The notes below the pieces were generated by a model, which worked only from the letters and a program-made list of their open reading frames with translations, made no database searches and was not told where the DNA came from. Shown one piece after another: positions 23,072 to 33,463 of a DNA stretch of 64,000 nt. The position numbers were made by a program, and so were the translations under genes. The stretch lies in the NCBI GenBank assembly GCA_028532985.1, contig JANCIK010000002.1:3100001-3164000 (forward strand), in the 5' to 3' direction. Origin of the DNA: Stropharia rugosoannulata. Its lineage: Eukaryota; Basidiomycota; Agaricomycetes; Agaricales; Strophariaceae. Numbering within the stretch: the first letter of the stretch is position 1; every line of letters starts with the position of its first letter.

Positions 23072-23533
23072 ATGCAGTACTCCAAGCTCTCCGCTCTCGC
23101 CACTCTCGCCGTTGCTACCCTTGCTGCCGCCACACCTGCTCCCAACGGAGGAGGAAGCGCTCCATCCAACCAGTGCAACACTGGGAGCCTTCAGTGTTGT
23201 AACAGCGCTCAGTCCGCCAGCACGGCCTCTGTTGCCGCCCTCCTCGGTCTTTTGGGCATTCCTATCCAGAGTGTCACCGGTCTCGTTGGTGTCACCTGCA
23301 GCCCCATCACCGTCATTGGCACTGGAAGCACCTCTTGGTAAGATACTTAAAAATTAAGCGCATTTACAAACAAGCTCTAACTCGCAATCTAATAGCTCCG
23401 CCCAGCCTGTTTGCTGCACCGACAACAGCTTCAGTACGTCTCTGATGCATAAAAATTCAAGGCGGTTATTGATGCATTATTTACAGACGGCGTCGTTGCT
23501 CTCGGTTGTACCCCCGTCAACCTCAACCTTTGA
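23072..23533 (+). CDS. Class I hydrophobin 3
   Basis: About 117 residues in three exons. The signal peptide starts [20 protein letters not shown]. Cysteines: [12 protein letters not shown] (1-3), VTCSP (4), SC across the first splice (5), [12 protein letters not shown] (6-7), ALGC (8), TPVNLNL and a stop at 23531-23533. First intron donor GTAAGA at about 23339, second GTACGT at about 23434. It is closest to hydrophobin 1, 3.1 kb away on the other strand, which points to an inverted duplication with hydrophobin 2 between them. The antisense open frame at 22978-23181 is only a shadow of the signal-peptide region. Confidence 0.95.
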
Positions 23534-24021
23534 GATGTCATCCCCAACGCCCAAACAGAAACATATGTTGAAGATCTTTTAGGAGAGGGAGCTGCAGTTG
23601 GAAATCCTGACATAGTGGTTTTTTAAATTGCCCAAACTTGTACAGTACTAGTATCTTCACATGAATGGCTGTTTGTTTTACTGCAGCGATCAATTACCGA
23701 GAAGTGCACATGTGTATTTGTCCTATCAGTTAATGGGCGCTTCTACTAAAAGGCGCTAAAGTATTGCAGATGTGTCCGATCAACTGTTACCCAAAAGTGG
23801 TCGTGTATTATCTTATTCGGGTCAGGCCACGCGACCCTGCATGCCTCACAACCCCATCGTGGTAATTGTGGAGTGCGAACAACTGCCAAGATTTCCCTTT
23901 GGTTGCGAGGGACTCTCATTCAAATTTCAGACCATACTCTGTAAGTACTGATTGAACCGAATAGGGCGCGTCTTGTGATGTGTTCCCTGAGGTGCAGTGG
24001 AAGATTTGATTTGGTATTATT
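23534..24021. other. Convergent intergenic stretch, no gene seen
   Basis: 3' flanks of hydrophobin 3 and the sedolisin gene. No supported feature. Confidence 0.5.
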
Positions 24022-26569
24022 TTACAACACGAAAGGAGAGGTAACTATATCCTTTAGTTTACCGAAGTTGGGCGTCCCAAGTCCAGTTACTGTTACATAT
24101 CCAAGACATCAATCAGTTCGCATGTACTCACACAAGGTAGAAAAGTGTAGTGTTACGTACCGGGATCCCATCCAACCGTTGCCTGTCAGCAAATGAGAAT
24201 TCAGTAAACAGTCAGACCGATGAAGAACACCACTGACATTGAATCCTTCTGTACCGCATCCAGGGTTCTTTCCAACCGTGATATCGTTCAATCCCGCAAC
24301 ACCAACGGTGTACAGGAGAGGGTTCAAGAAGCCAAGGGGCCGCTTGTTCACCTTCAAGCGCGCGTCGTTGAGAAGGGCGACGAAGCCAGCGAAAGCAGGC
24401 GAGGAAGCGGATGTGCCACCAATGGAAACCCAGCGGCCTCTATAACGAATGCGATAGCGGTCTCCTTGAGCAGAGACATCGGGAATAGCCTGTAACAGCA
24501 ATTAGTACATTGCTTCCCACTATAATTCAGCAGGATACTCACTCGTCCGTTACTGATTTGGTGCAAGAATTTAGACGTCAATTACTTAAGCGGCGATAAT
24601 AAAAAATACAAACCGGTTGAAAAGGCCTTTGTAAAGATCCTTAGGCAGCTTGGAGAGATACTTTCCAACAGCAATTTCTTGATACAAAGGACGCGAGAAC
24701 TATTCAGTCGTGATATAAGTATAAACTTCAAATCACTTGGACAAAAACAGCCTCACGTAGTTGCTGAAGCCTCCTCCAGAGTAGTAGCGGGAGACAGCGA
24801 CTTCAGGAATATACTGCGTGCCGCCGACGGAAGTTACACTTTGGAGAAAGAACTCAGTATTTAGTATTTACATCTTCAACTAACGATGATGTACGCACTA
24901 TGGGCACCTTGAAGAAAATTGAAAAGAGTTGGAGTCACTGCGGGAGCCAAAGACACGGCGATTACGTACGAGGCAGGGAATGCGGGGATGAATTGGGTAG
25001 CATTACGCCCATCGTTGGTGAAGCACTTTTGGGTAGCGGGGTCGTTGTTTCCATCACCGACACCGTAGTCTCCAGAAGAGAACAAGATTGAAACACCGCG
25101 AGCACCTAGCTGAGCGAAACCAGCGCATACACGCTTAGCATAATCCCTGGGGACTGAAAATAACTTGGTAAAAAAAATTCTTTGTTAACCCATGGATGAC
25201 GCACTAGTCTGCTCGTCATCACCGTAACTAGTAGAGATGGAATGTGCGGGCTCCTTCAGTCCGAGAACATGGTCGAGCCAATCACCATAAGGTCTAGAGG
25301 AATGCCATTTGTTAGTCGACTGTAGAGGCTTCCGCTTTCGATGTGGAACATACTTACTCGTTGGTATTGGTAGGTGTATGGACACTGGCGTTGAAAGGAG
25401 GGCGTCCCGCGGTGGACCAGTAGGTAGCCTAAAGTTGTATTTGCCAAATTGAGAACTTGTTAACAAAGTGCCATGGAAACTTACTGGGACTGGGTGAGCC
25501 ACACCATAAGCGAATTGCACGTCCAAGTTTGCTTCTGCTCCGGCAAGAGAGAGAGTCTGATCGTTAAGGCCTCCAGCAACGGACTCAAAATTGTAGGACG
25601 AGCCAACAGCAGCTGGTACTTGCTCAGCATAGAAAGCTTGCAAATCTTCATTATTTGCGAATTGTTCCTAAGCAAAAAGTCATGATTAGCTTATATATAT
25701 ATAGGCAGCCAAAGGCACTTTGACAACATAAATATATGCACTCACGAGGTATCCTGTAATACCAATGGAATTCTTGGTAGTATTGGCAGGGACATAGCCA
25801 ACGGCATTGTAGAGTTGTTGAAGGCATGTAATGGTGATCGTAGTATTGCAGCTAGGATCAACGCTATCACTCGCAAACTTTGATGACTTTGCGACCGAAG
25901 CAACGCCGACAGGGGTATCTTCTGCTTCTTCAAGGATCGAAATCGTCGATTTGGCCGGTTTGAAGCGTCCAAAAATTGTGGTAGGCTGAACAACCTCGAT
26001 ATGGCTGTCGAGGTGCTTCGGAAGGCTATAGCTCGTGGTACGGACCAGTTCATGGCCGCTCTCGTGGTGCTTCCAAACGTGGTATTTCTAACAGAAACAT
26101 GTTATTTGAGCTCACTTTTTATGCATATATTAGGGAATACGTTTACCGTATCGAGCATCTTTTCAGCCATTTCGACGGGAACGCTGAGGATGACCCAGTC
26201 CTTGGCGGGAGAGCGAGTGATCTCACCCTCTTGGAAATCGTATTCGGAAAGCCATTCATCTACGGCGGAAAGACTCTCTGGGCGGGGTGCAACCAAGGCT
26301 TCAACCTCTTCCTTGGACAAATGTTCTCCATAGCGTTCATGAGTGGGGTCACTGATCTCATACAACTCTTTTTCCAGCTGATCGAAGCTCCCTTGGTGGA
26401 GGCCAATGCGCAGGGAAATCCGATGGTTAGGAGGCGCCGGACTGCGCTTGACCCATCCATGTGGGGGGTTGACGGCCTCTCTAGTCTTGTAGGAGTGGGT
26501 GGCCGGCGAGGCAAGGGAAACCGATATTCCTAAGAGCAAGAAAGAGAGCAAGTAGTGAAATCCCCGCAT
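24022..26569 (-). CDS. Secreted sedolisin family (S53) serine-carboxyl peptidase, tripeptidyl-peptidase type
   Basis: Acidic extracellular protease removing peptides from proteins. It starts at ATG 26569 with signal peptide [20 protein letters not shown], followed by an activation pro-domain ([37 protein letters not shown]). Catalytic domain: Glu and Asp in [13 protein letters not shown], the oxyanion Asp region [10 protein letters not shown], and the nucleophile Ser in [13 protein letters not shown]. The C-terminal Ca2+ site region reads [16 protein letters not shown], then A-T-V-G-W-D-P across two introns, and [11 protein letters not shown]. At least eight introns. The last exon ends SPFVL and a stop at 24022-24024. 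All catalytic residues are present, so it should be active. The family is common in wood and litter fungi; the exact substrate is unknown. Confidence 0.93.
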
Positions 26570-28227
26570 GACTAGAATGAATAGAGGGTACCAAGAAAAC
26601 CAAGTTCAAGCTCGACAGATCTTATATACGACGAGATTCCACGGATGTACATCCTGAAATTTGACTAGTATGAATCAGTCCAACGTGGTGCTTATGAGAG
26701 TGAAAGAACATTACGAGAGGTACCAAAGGGTACCAAGCCCAAAAGGATGCACTTAGGATGGCTTGGATTGGATTACCCTAATAGCTGCCTACTATTTTTA
26801 GTATGCAAACTTGGCAAATCATCCTTTTCGCGTGCTGACGCGTGCTAGCAGACCACAGCAGATCACGCAAGCGCTCACAAGCGTGATACGAGTGATGATT
26901 GTCATGCATTTCCACAACGGCTATGTTGCGAGAAGTATGGGCGTCGAGGAAAAGCACGAGTTCAATATCGCATTTGATGGCGGACAAACGTATTCTCCCG
27001 ATATATCAGGATTTACCCGATGAACTTGTAACGTTTGGGAGAGGTTGAATGAATGAATAAACTGAAACGATGAAACTGCACAGATTTCAGGGAAGGTGTT
27101 TGGAAGATACTTATATTTCGAGGTATTGCGCATTTTCAGGCATTTCCAAACAGAAAGTTTCTGTGCCATCGTTTATTACGCATCCGATATGGTTGACCAC
27201 TGGTGCCGCGGCGATCCAGAGTCATAGGCGTTCCCGATCCACAAGACATCCTTTCAGATCGGAATGTGCTAATACCAGCAAGTTAAGAATGGATAATCAA
27301 AAGGAGAGGTCATATCCTGATTTGAATTGTGCAGTGGTCGCAAGAGGTACAGCATGTGCAGCGTTGGGTTCAGCAATTTCAAGTATAAGTTGTGATTTTG
27401 TCGCAATCGGGTTGGCATTAAGTTATGATAAAGATAAGGCGAATGAGTCAGGTAAAGGAGGGTAAGGGCTGACTAAGGATGGCAGTGATTCGTCATGGCC
27501 CTCCTCGTCAAAGTATCTCTGCAGGTTTTAAGTTTATACAAGCTAAAAACATAGAGTGCTTGAAAAGAATGCATAAAGGACTAGCCAAGGGAGTGGAGAG
27601 TCGAGACTCGAGAGTTCAAATGCCTAATCACGTGACGTGTGTATCCGCCAAAATATTTCTATTAATAGATACATGCGCGTCCTTGTAACCTTTTTGAATG
27701 TTCGAACTTCCTGTCAAGACTGGTCTTTGTATTATCTTAACGATATGCAACGCCTCATGCCTCGCTCATCTCACTCTCGAGATATCACTTGCTCTATATT
27801 CTAGAGTACACATGCTGAACTTGGGCTTCATATTACTCATACTCAAAGAGAGATGCTCGCAGCCGTCTCACTGAGTTCACTTGCAAAGGCCCCAATGTTG
27901 CCCCAATGAAGATCTTTAATTACCTTTTGGAATGCGGCTCTTCTTGTCATGTTGCACTTAAAATACAAGGCTGTCAACAGGTGACCGTGCCAAACACTTG
28001 ACGACGAGATACAAGGTACCTTACGGACGCGTTGCTAGTACCGGCACGTCCTTTTTCTCTGTAATGCATAAATTACATCGGACCACCGCTTTGCAACTTT
28101 GTTCGAGCCCCGTTCTCCGAACTCGCCCTCAGATAGCCCTTCCAAGGCTAGCAGTCTCTCTTCCTCGTTGCATGCACCAAGCTGACTTTGACTAACAGAG
28201 TAGACCTCAAGACGGCAGACGAGACAG
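26570..28227. other. Gene-poor stretch between the sedolisin and the CxxC gene
   Basis: About 1.65 kb. Two plus frames (27070-27465, 27479-27688) lack known motifs, typical codon patterns or splice context and are not called as genes. Short GGTACC-centred repeats occur near 26720-26740. Confidence 0.45.
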
Positions 28228-29166
28228 ATGTATTCACAGTTCACCCAGACTTCTAGGGCAGCCCATTGCCTTGTATGCTCTGGCTCTATCCTTGGTCAAA
28301 GCCATGAGATGTGCAAGCTGGCAGGGACTATAAGCCGCATGTCCGTCTACCGCGATACCAAAGACGAGGACGCCGACTCTGACATCTTCAACCCGGCCTG
28401 CGGATCTGAAACGGATTCTGAATACTCTTATATCGTCACCCCTCCGCCCAGCCCCCCAAAGTCATCCTCCGGCTCTTCTGCTTGGTCGACCTCTGAGCGA
28501 TCCGTCCGCAGTCAGTTAATTCCCCCTCGTCGGAAATATGCCCAGTCGGTCCTATCTGCTGCATCGTTCGAGATACCAGCCTCAGGATCGTACCACCGCG
28601 TCAACCCCAACTACCGTCATCTGCTTGTAATCACCAAGAGCCCCCCAAGCGAAGCAGGAACTGATGTTTCCACTGAACCCGCCATGTCCGAGGCCAGCGC
28701 CATTACGGAGACAGGCTTTGTTCGCTCCGCTGCTAGTCCTAGTCCCAGTGCCAAAGCCTTTGGGGCCCGCGAAGGCAGCCCTGGCTTCGGTTCCACCACG
28801 TCCGAAGTCATGAGGAACCATGTGCTCGCTACTTTTGGGGGTCCCTCAGATGTGATAGGCGGCGATCCACGCATCGTACCGTTCTGTAACGACACTCTGG
28901 GACGCGGGGCAGAATATCCATACTGGCCAGCCTCGAAAACCGACAAAGTCGTTTTGCAAAGGCGTCGTCCCTCTTTCCGGGAGTGGGTCGAGGAAATTTA
29001 CGATCTCCACTTGCTTGGTGTTGTCGATGACGCAGTTCAGATTATCCGCACTACTTATCGCGACATGGACCGCTCCACGACCCAGTACATCGTTGGACTC
29101 GTTTTATTTTTCTTCGCGGGTTTCTTCCTCTCTCCGTACATCCACGCCCGGAGCCGCGGCCTGTAG
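28228..29166 (+). CDS. Tail-anchored CxxC protein A (unrecognised family)
   Basis: Intronless frame of 312 residues; the family is not recognised. Visible parts: an N-terminal Cys motif HCLVCSG..MCKLAG (C-x2-C, then CKL[AS]G about 12 residues later, then a conserved [LM]SV), a long Ser/Pro-rich disordered middle with TPPPSPPKSS, a short helical part (FREWVEEIYDLHLL), and a single C-terminal hydrophobic segment QYIVGLVLFFFAGFFLSPYI followed by HARSRGL. That arrangement suggests a tail-anchored membrane protein with a cytosolic zinc-knuckle-like head, which is inference. A paralogue with the same architecture lies at 31126, and both stop codons sit in a shared 50-bp block. ATG 28228 is the first in frame before the Cys motif. 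Confidence 0.65.
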   Translation: MYSQFTQTSRAAHCLVCSGSILGQSHEMCKLAGTISRMSVYRDTKDEDADSDIFNPACGSETDSEYSYIVTPPPSPPKSSSGSSAWSTSERSVRSQLIPPRRKYAQSVLSAASFEIPASGSYHRVNPNYRHLLVITKSPPSEAGTDVSTEPAMSEASAITETGFVRSAASPSPSAKAFGAREGSPGFGSTTSEVMRNHVLATFGGPSDVIGGDPRIVPFCNDTLGRGAEYPYWPASKTDKVVLQRRRPSFREWVEEIYDLHLLGVVDDAVQIIRTTYRDMDRSTTQYIVGLVLFFFAGFFLSPYIHARSRGL

Positions 29167-29215
29167 CGATTCGACAGATAAGGATATCTGCAATAGGGAA
29201 CTGGGGGATCGACTT
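29164..29215 (+). repeat. Shared 3' flank block, copy A
   Basis: Begins with the stop codon of CxxC protein A: TAGCGATTCGACAGATAA, then ATATCTGCA, GGGAACTGGGGG and TCGACTT. It is matched by copy B at 31891-31943. The first 18 bases are identical. Confidence 0.8.
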
Positions 29216-31125
29216 TATTCATTACATATCATCAAGACTACCAGCAAGATCAGAGGCACTAAATAACACACAAGTACACTTCCCAACCTCTTTCTCGACC
29301 CACCTATCTTCACAACTTTATTCTTCCTTTCTGCCATCTCGATCCCTTACTTCCACGTCTCTCTTGAATCATCTTTTTACCGGACTGGGTCTTTCACTAG
29401 TGGGTCAAATTATTATTACCTGCGCGTCGTAGATCCTTCATCTCTCTGCTCCTCTACACCTTCTGTTCTTCTCGATTCTCCTGTATCCCGTCTTGTTATT
29501 ATCATCCTCCTTCTTTCGCGGGTTTCGCTATTACCTGCTGCTACTTTGTTATCGTTGCTATACCTGTGTTTTTGCTATGTTCAGCTGTCTCTGTCTTGCT
29601 GTCCATGTCTCCGTGAATCTCTTCCTGCTCTCACCATCCATCCAACGTATATAATCCGCATAGATACTTCACAGACACCGTTGTTCCACTTTCCTACCTA
29701 CCTGCTGTAACTCCCATCCTACCCCTTCTCCCTATTTTGCCGTTCCTAGCATCATCGCCACCATCAATTCCCTTGCAGCCACTACATCCAACCACGACAC
29801 CGATTCATAACACTACCACTCCTTATGCTGTCTCCACTATGCTTAGCGCCTCAAAACACACCAGCGTGCTCCTTTATGCTCTCCACCCATCCCAATCATT
29901 GTCTACCGTTAAAGACCGCAAGTATTGCTATCATTTATTCATATCCACTCTCCTTAACCGCCTGGTTTAGCCACCATATGCCAACACTCCTTTTATGCTG
30001 TTCATCGTATTATTACTTCTGATATATGCTTGCTCGTCGTTCTTCGCTATCCCTACCTGTAACTACCGCTCTGTAAATGTACGAGATGTATCACATAGCT
30101 ACTTTATTATCGAATGTTGCTGGGATATATACAATTTATTTCATCTTCTTCTCATTTTAATTGATTTTTGTGTGAACAACTTCAGAGTGCAGGTCAAAAA
30201 TTCATACTCGGCGAAAACACTGAACTCCAACAAAATGCTCAATGCAGAGGCCTGCATGTGGCAGTCATTCTTCAATTCGCTCATGAATCGATACTGATGA
30301 TCGTAGGCTCTTCACCCAGCGGCAAGTGAAAAGGCAGATAGTAGCTACTAGTACCCAGTAATATTACAGTAATAATAAGCCAACAAGAACAAGTTCGAAC
30401 AAAGTTTGCCACCACTGATTTGCCACATCTTATGTCTTTTTGACAAGTTGTTGACAAGATTTAAACCTTGCTCAAACAAGACCAGTCTACAATAGTCTAC
30501 AACGGTCACCGGTCATTATTGAGTGGTCATCACCAAGTCATCACAACGTCGCGTTTTAGGCTCAAGCGCTCAAGCGCTCAGGTCGCGTTGTGTCACATGT
30601 CAAGATCCATGTGACCGTTCAATAATTACTTTGCTCTAATAATAAGTTTGCTTGTTCTTGTACAGTACCTTGATTTGTCTGATTAACTTGCACCGAGGCT
30701 GTTTAGGATGCTTATACCCTTGTGTCTTGCAGTAAAGCTGATCGTCTTCATCCCCTTATATCGCTTGTGTGTTTAGGTGATGGTAGCATTACTATGATAG
30801 CTCTTGAAGCTTGGAGGCCGAAGTACAAAGCATTGGCAAACTTGAAGCAGTCCGTCGCAACTTGGGTTACGACTTTTTGCAAGAATACAACAACTCGGGA
30901 TAAGAGCTCTTTTGTCTCGGTTGTCAATGCCAACGCCTTCTTCCCTGTCATTTGGTGGACCATAAAATGCTCTTGAGGCGAATGATAGCAAGTCGTCCGG
31001 AGATTGATTTTCGGATCCGTCCTCGATAGTGTTAGCAAGGTGAGCGGTCATCCATCGAAGAAACGACAGACAAGCTGATGCGCTGGAGACAGGATATTTA
31101 CAGAGAAGAATACAGAAGATAAGTA
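29216..31125. other. Intergenic with a long pyrimidine-rich tract and a hairpin-rich element
   Basis: From about 29270 to 30000 the plus strand is strongly C/T-rich, a probable long 3' untranslated region of gene A or a promoter-type CT tract. An inverted-repeat element follows at 30382-30660. No supported gene lies between 30661 and 31125; the frames there on both strands lack motifs. Confidence 0.45.
30382..30660. repeat. Imperfect inverted-repeat (MITE-like) element
   Basis: The ends carry CAAGAACAAG (30384-30393) and its reverse complement CTTGTTCTTG (30651-30660). Inner arms: ATTATTGAGTGGTCAT at 30515-30530 pairs with 30611-30626 (13 of 16). A perfect 8-bp hairpin GTCACATG/CATGTGAC lies at 30592-30615. 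CACAACGTCGCG at 30542 faces CGCGTTGTG at 30584. A direct repeat CTCAAGCG occupies 30561-30580. There is no coding capacity. Confidence 0.45.
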
Positions 31126-31893
31126 ATGGCTTCCCAACAACGCTCCACAACATCCATTGCGCCTCGCTCCTGTAGTGTATGCAATGAGCCCATCCGACAA
31201 GGTAACGAACACCAAGTCTGTAAGCTTTCCGGCGTCATGGATAATCTGAGCGTGGATCCCGACAAGGAACGCACCGGTAGTTTCTTCAGCCTGACTCCGA
31301 GGGGACCTGAGTGCTATGCAACTCCTCCTACTAGTCCTATGCGCACGCACGCACAAGCCCGCGAGCATACTGCCACGACTATTCAAGCCTCAGATACAGA
31401 GAAACGCGACAGACTCAGCCAGACTATCTGCAGTTGGAGGGTTCAAACCCGCGAAGGCTCTCCAAGTGACTCGATAGGCCCTCAGGAGCGCGATCGCGCG
31501 TGTTCACCTCCGGCTCCTGGGTCTGAAGTTGTAGATTTCGTCGACCGACGAAGTAGCATCCCAAGTCCCCCTCCTGCTGTGTCCGAGGCAACCGTGACGC
31601 CGGGGCGAGGTCGTCCAGATGAGTGGGAGTTTTCGGCTTCGCATTTCACTGTGAAGGTACGCTGCAACAGGCTTGAAGCCAGGATGTTCTATGTCGACGA
31701 GCCCGGCTCCGGCTGGGAGCTCATACTTGAACGCCAGCACGTATCTCTCAGGTCTCTCTACGAGCACGCGGATCACATAGTGCCGTCCGACAGCCCTTCT
31801 CGCCCCCGGATCATTCTCTATGTTTGCATGTGCATTGCATTTTTTGCCTTGGGGTGGGTCTTCCCGCTGCTCAGGGCCTACTTCAACTTGTAG
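31126..31893 (+). CDS. Tail-anchored CxxC protein B (paralogue of A)
   Basis: Intronless frame of 255 residues; the family is not recognised. It shares with protein A the head motif SCSVCNEP..VCKLSG followed by LSV, a Pro/Ser motif TPPTSP, a disordered middle, and one C-terminal hydrophobic segment (IILYVCMCIAFFALGWVFPL) with a short polar end RAYFNL. Sequence identity outside these points is low, so the duplication is old or the middle evolves fast. The stop codon begins the same 3' block as in A. A membrane tail-anchor and a metal-binding head are inference. ATG 31126 stands just before the Cys motif, as in A. Confidence 0.65.
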   Translation: MASQQRSTTSIAPRSCSVCNEPIRQGNEHQVCKLSGVMDNLSVDPDKERTGSFFSLTPRGPECYATPPTSPMRTHAQAREHTATTIQASDTEKRDRLSQTICSWRVQTREGSPSDSIGPQERDRACSPPAPGSEVVDFVDRRSSIPSPPPAVSEATVTPGRGRPDEWEFSASHFTVKVRCNRLEARMFYVDEPGSGWELILERQHVSLRSLYEHADHIVPSDSPSRPRIILYVCMCIAFFALGWVFPLLRAYFNL

Positions 31894-31943
31894 CGATTCG
31901 ACAGATAATAATATATCTGCACCGGGAACTGGGGGCTCGACTT
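31891..31943 (+). repeat. Shared 3' flank block, copy B
   Basis: Starts at the stop codon of CxxC protein B with TAGCGATTCGACAGATAA, followed by ATATCTGCA, GGGAACTGGGGG and TCGACTT, as in copy A. A further shared stretch (CAAGATCA(G)AGGCACT) follows in both. Confidence 0.8.
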
Positions 31944-33463
31944 CCTGGGACCACACCGCCGCTTCAGCAAGACCTTCCTCAAGATCAAGGCACTGCTGAC
32001 ATGCATGTATGTATTACCAGCATAAAGTCATTCAATGAATTCATTATCTGCCATGCACCACCATTAACACCTGCAAGCATTTCTTCTCCTTTTTCTTCTT
32101 TGTCGTAACGCTAGAGAGGCGCCTACTTTTCGTCACGTATAAACCGAACACTCTGTGATCCGTTTCCCTTTAAATCTTTATTTTTTTCCCCCAATATTTC
32201 TTACATCAATAGCGCGGGTCTTCTTCAGGACCTGCACTCTCCTTTGCATTGTCAATTCTTTTATTTTCTCAGCTATGCCTGCTTTCCTATCCGTGCTTTC
32301 CAATCGTCGTTTTGTACACTTTATACCCACCCTAACTTCATCCTTCCTAATATCCTCCCCCACTCCTCTTACACACCATCCCCGGGTTTGTCCCAACCAC
32401 CACCGTCCATCAATCCACAAGTCCATCTCCACGATCACATCACAATCATAACCACCGCCACCTACACCTTGTATCCACCACTTCCCATTCAACAACTCAT
32501 GGTTCAAGCACATGCATGTACATCATTCTTGCATGACTCTCAGTTATTACCCATCCTTATTGGCCCAGGTATCCCGACTGCTACCTCTATCCGTTCTCTC
32601 CCTCGGTCAAGCCATCCATTCACTAATCCACAAATCGGAACCCGTAACATCTTCCTGTACCCACATTCCGCACCTTAACGCAATGTTACGCGCCCACTCT
32701 CCTTAACGACTCAACCAGCAAAGCCAACTAGTAATACGTTTTGTTGTACATGCCCACCTCCTTTCCTTTTACTCGACTGCGGCCATTGTGCCCACAGCCA
32801 ATGCAGCAGTTGCTCCGAGATAGGCGAAGGTTATGGGGCCGTATAAAATCTATATAAACATACAAGTTCATTCACTCCTTTTTCAGTCTTTCTTTTCTTT
32901 TCTCCAGTCGTCGTCCATTCGTCCTCATCGCCCACAGCCGCTCGTGTAGCTCCCATGTTATTGTGACATTCATCACGTAACAACTTGTAATCTCCTTTTC
33001 CATGTAATAGTCACTGGCAGTTGGATGTTGAGGGCAAGAAAACCCCCAAAAAATAGACACTCTTCTCATCGCAATCCACAGTAAGCAATACTACTGAAAT
33101 GAAGTGACATTGCGTTCGTGAGTATTCGTAATAGTATGCTCCAGACCAGTTGATGAGTAGTAATACGAGAGCGAATCCACGGAAGACTGGGGAATTGAAA
33201 ACAAGTCCGGATGTATCTACACCGATGTATGTGTGCTAATGATGACACAACACAGAAAAACAGCCGACGCTAGATGGGCGGAATGCGGAATTTGGAGGAT
33301 GGGGTTGCAGGAGATGATAGAGGTCAGATATACTCGAGGTAGCACATCACAACAAGACAACGGAACCGAGGATAACTATGATACAATAAGTCGGAATTTG
33401 GAGAAGAGCGTATCGCAGAGAAAGAAAGACAGATACAAGATAAAGTATAAAAACATACCAACG
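31944..33463. other. Intergenic with a second pyrimidine-rich tract, no gene seen
   Basis: About 32080-32720 is C/T-rich on the plus strand, like the tract after gene A. 32720-33463 shows no supported coding sequence. Confidence 0.45.

Noticed and set aside
22978..23181. Antisense open frame over hydrophobin 3 with relatives opposite hydrophobins 1 and 2.
   Set aside because: It arises only because the three sense genes are homologous. It is a shadow frame without its own support.
27070..27688. Two plus-strand frames upstream of the CxxC gene A.
   Set aside because: No motifs, no signal or membrane segment, poor coding character and no partner exons.
31441..31455. GGGTTCAAACCC palindrome resembling a tRNA T-arm.
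   Set aside because: It lies within the CxxC protein B coding frame and has no tRNA context.
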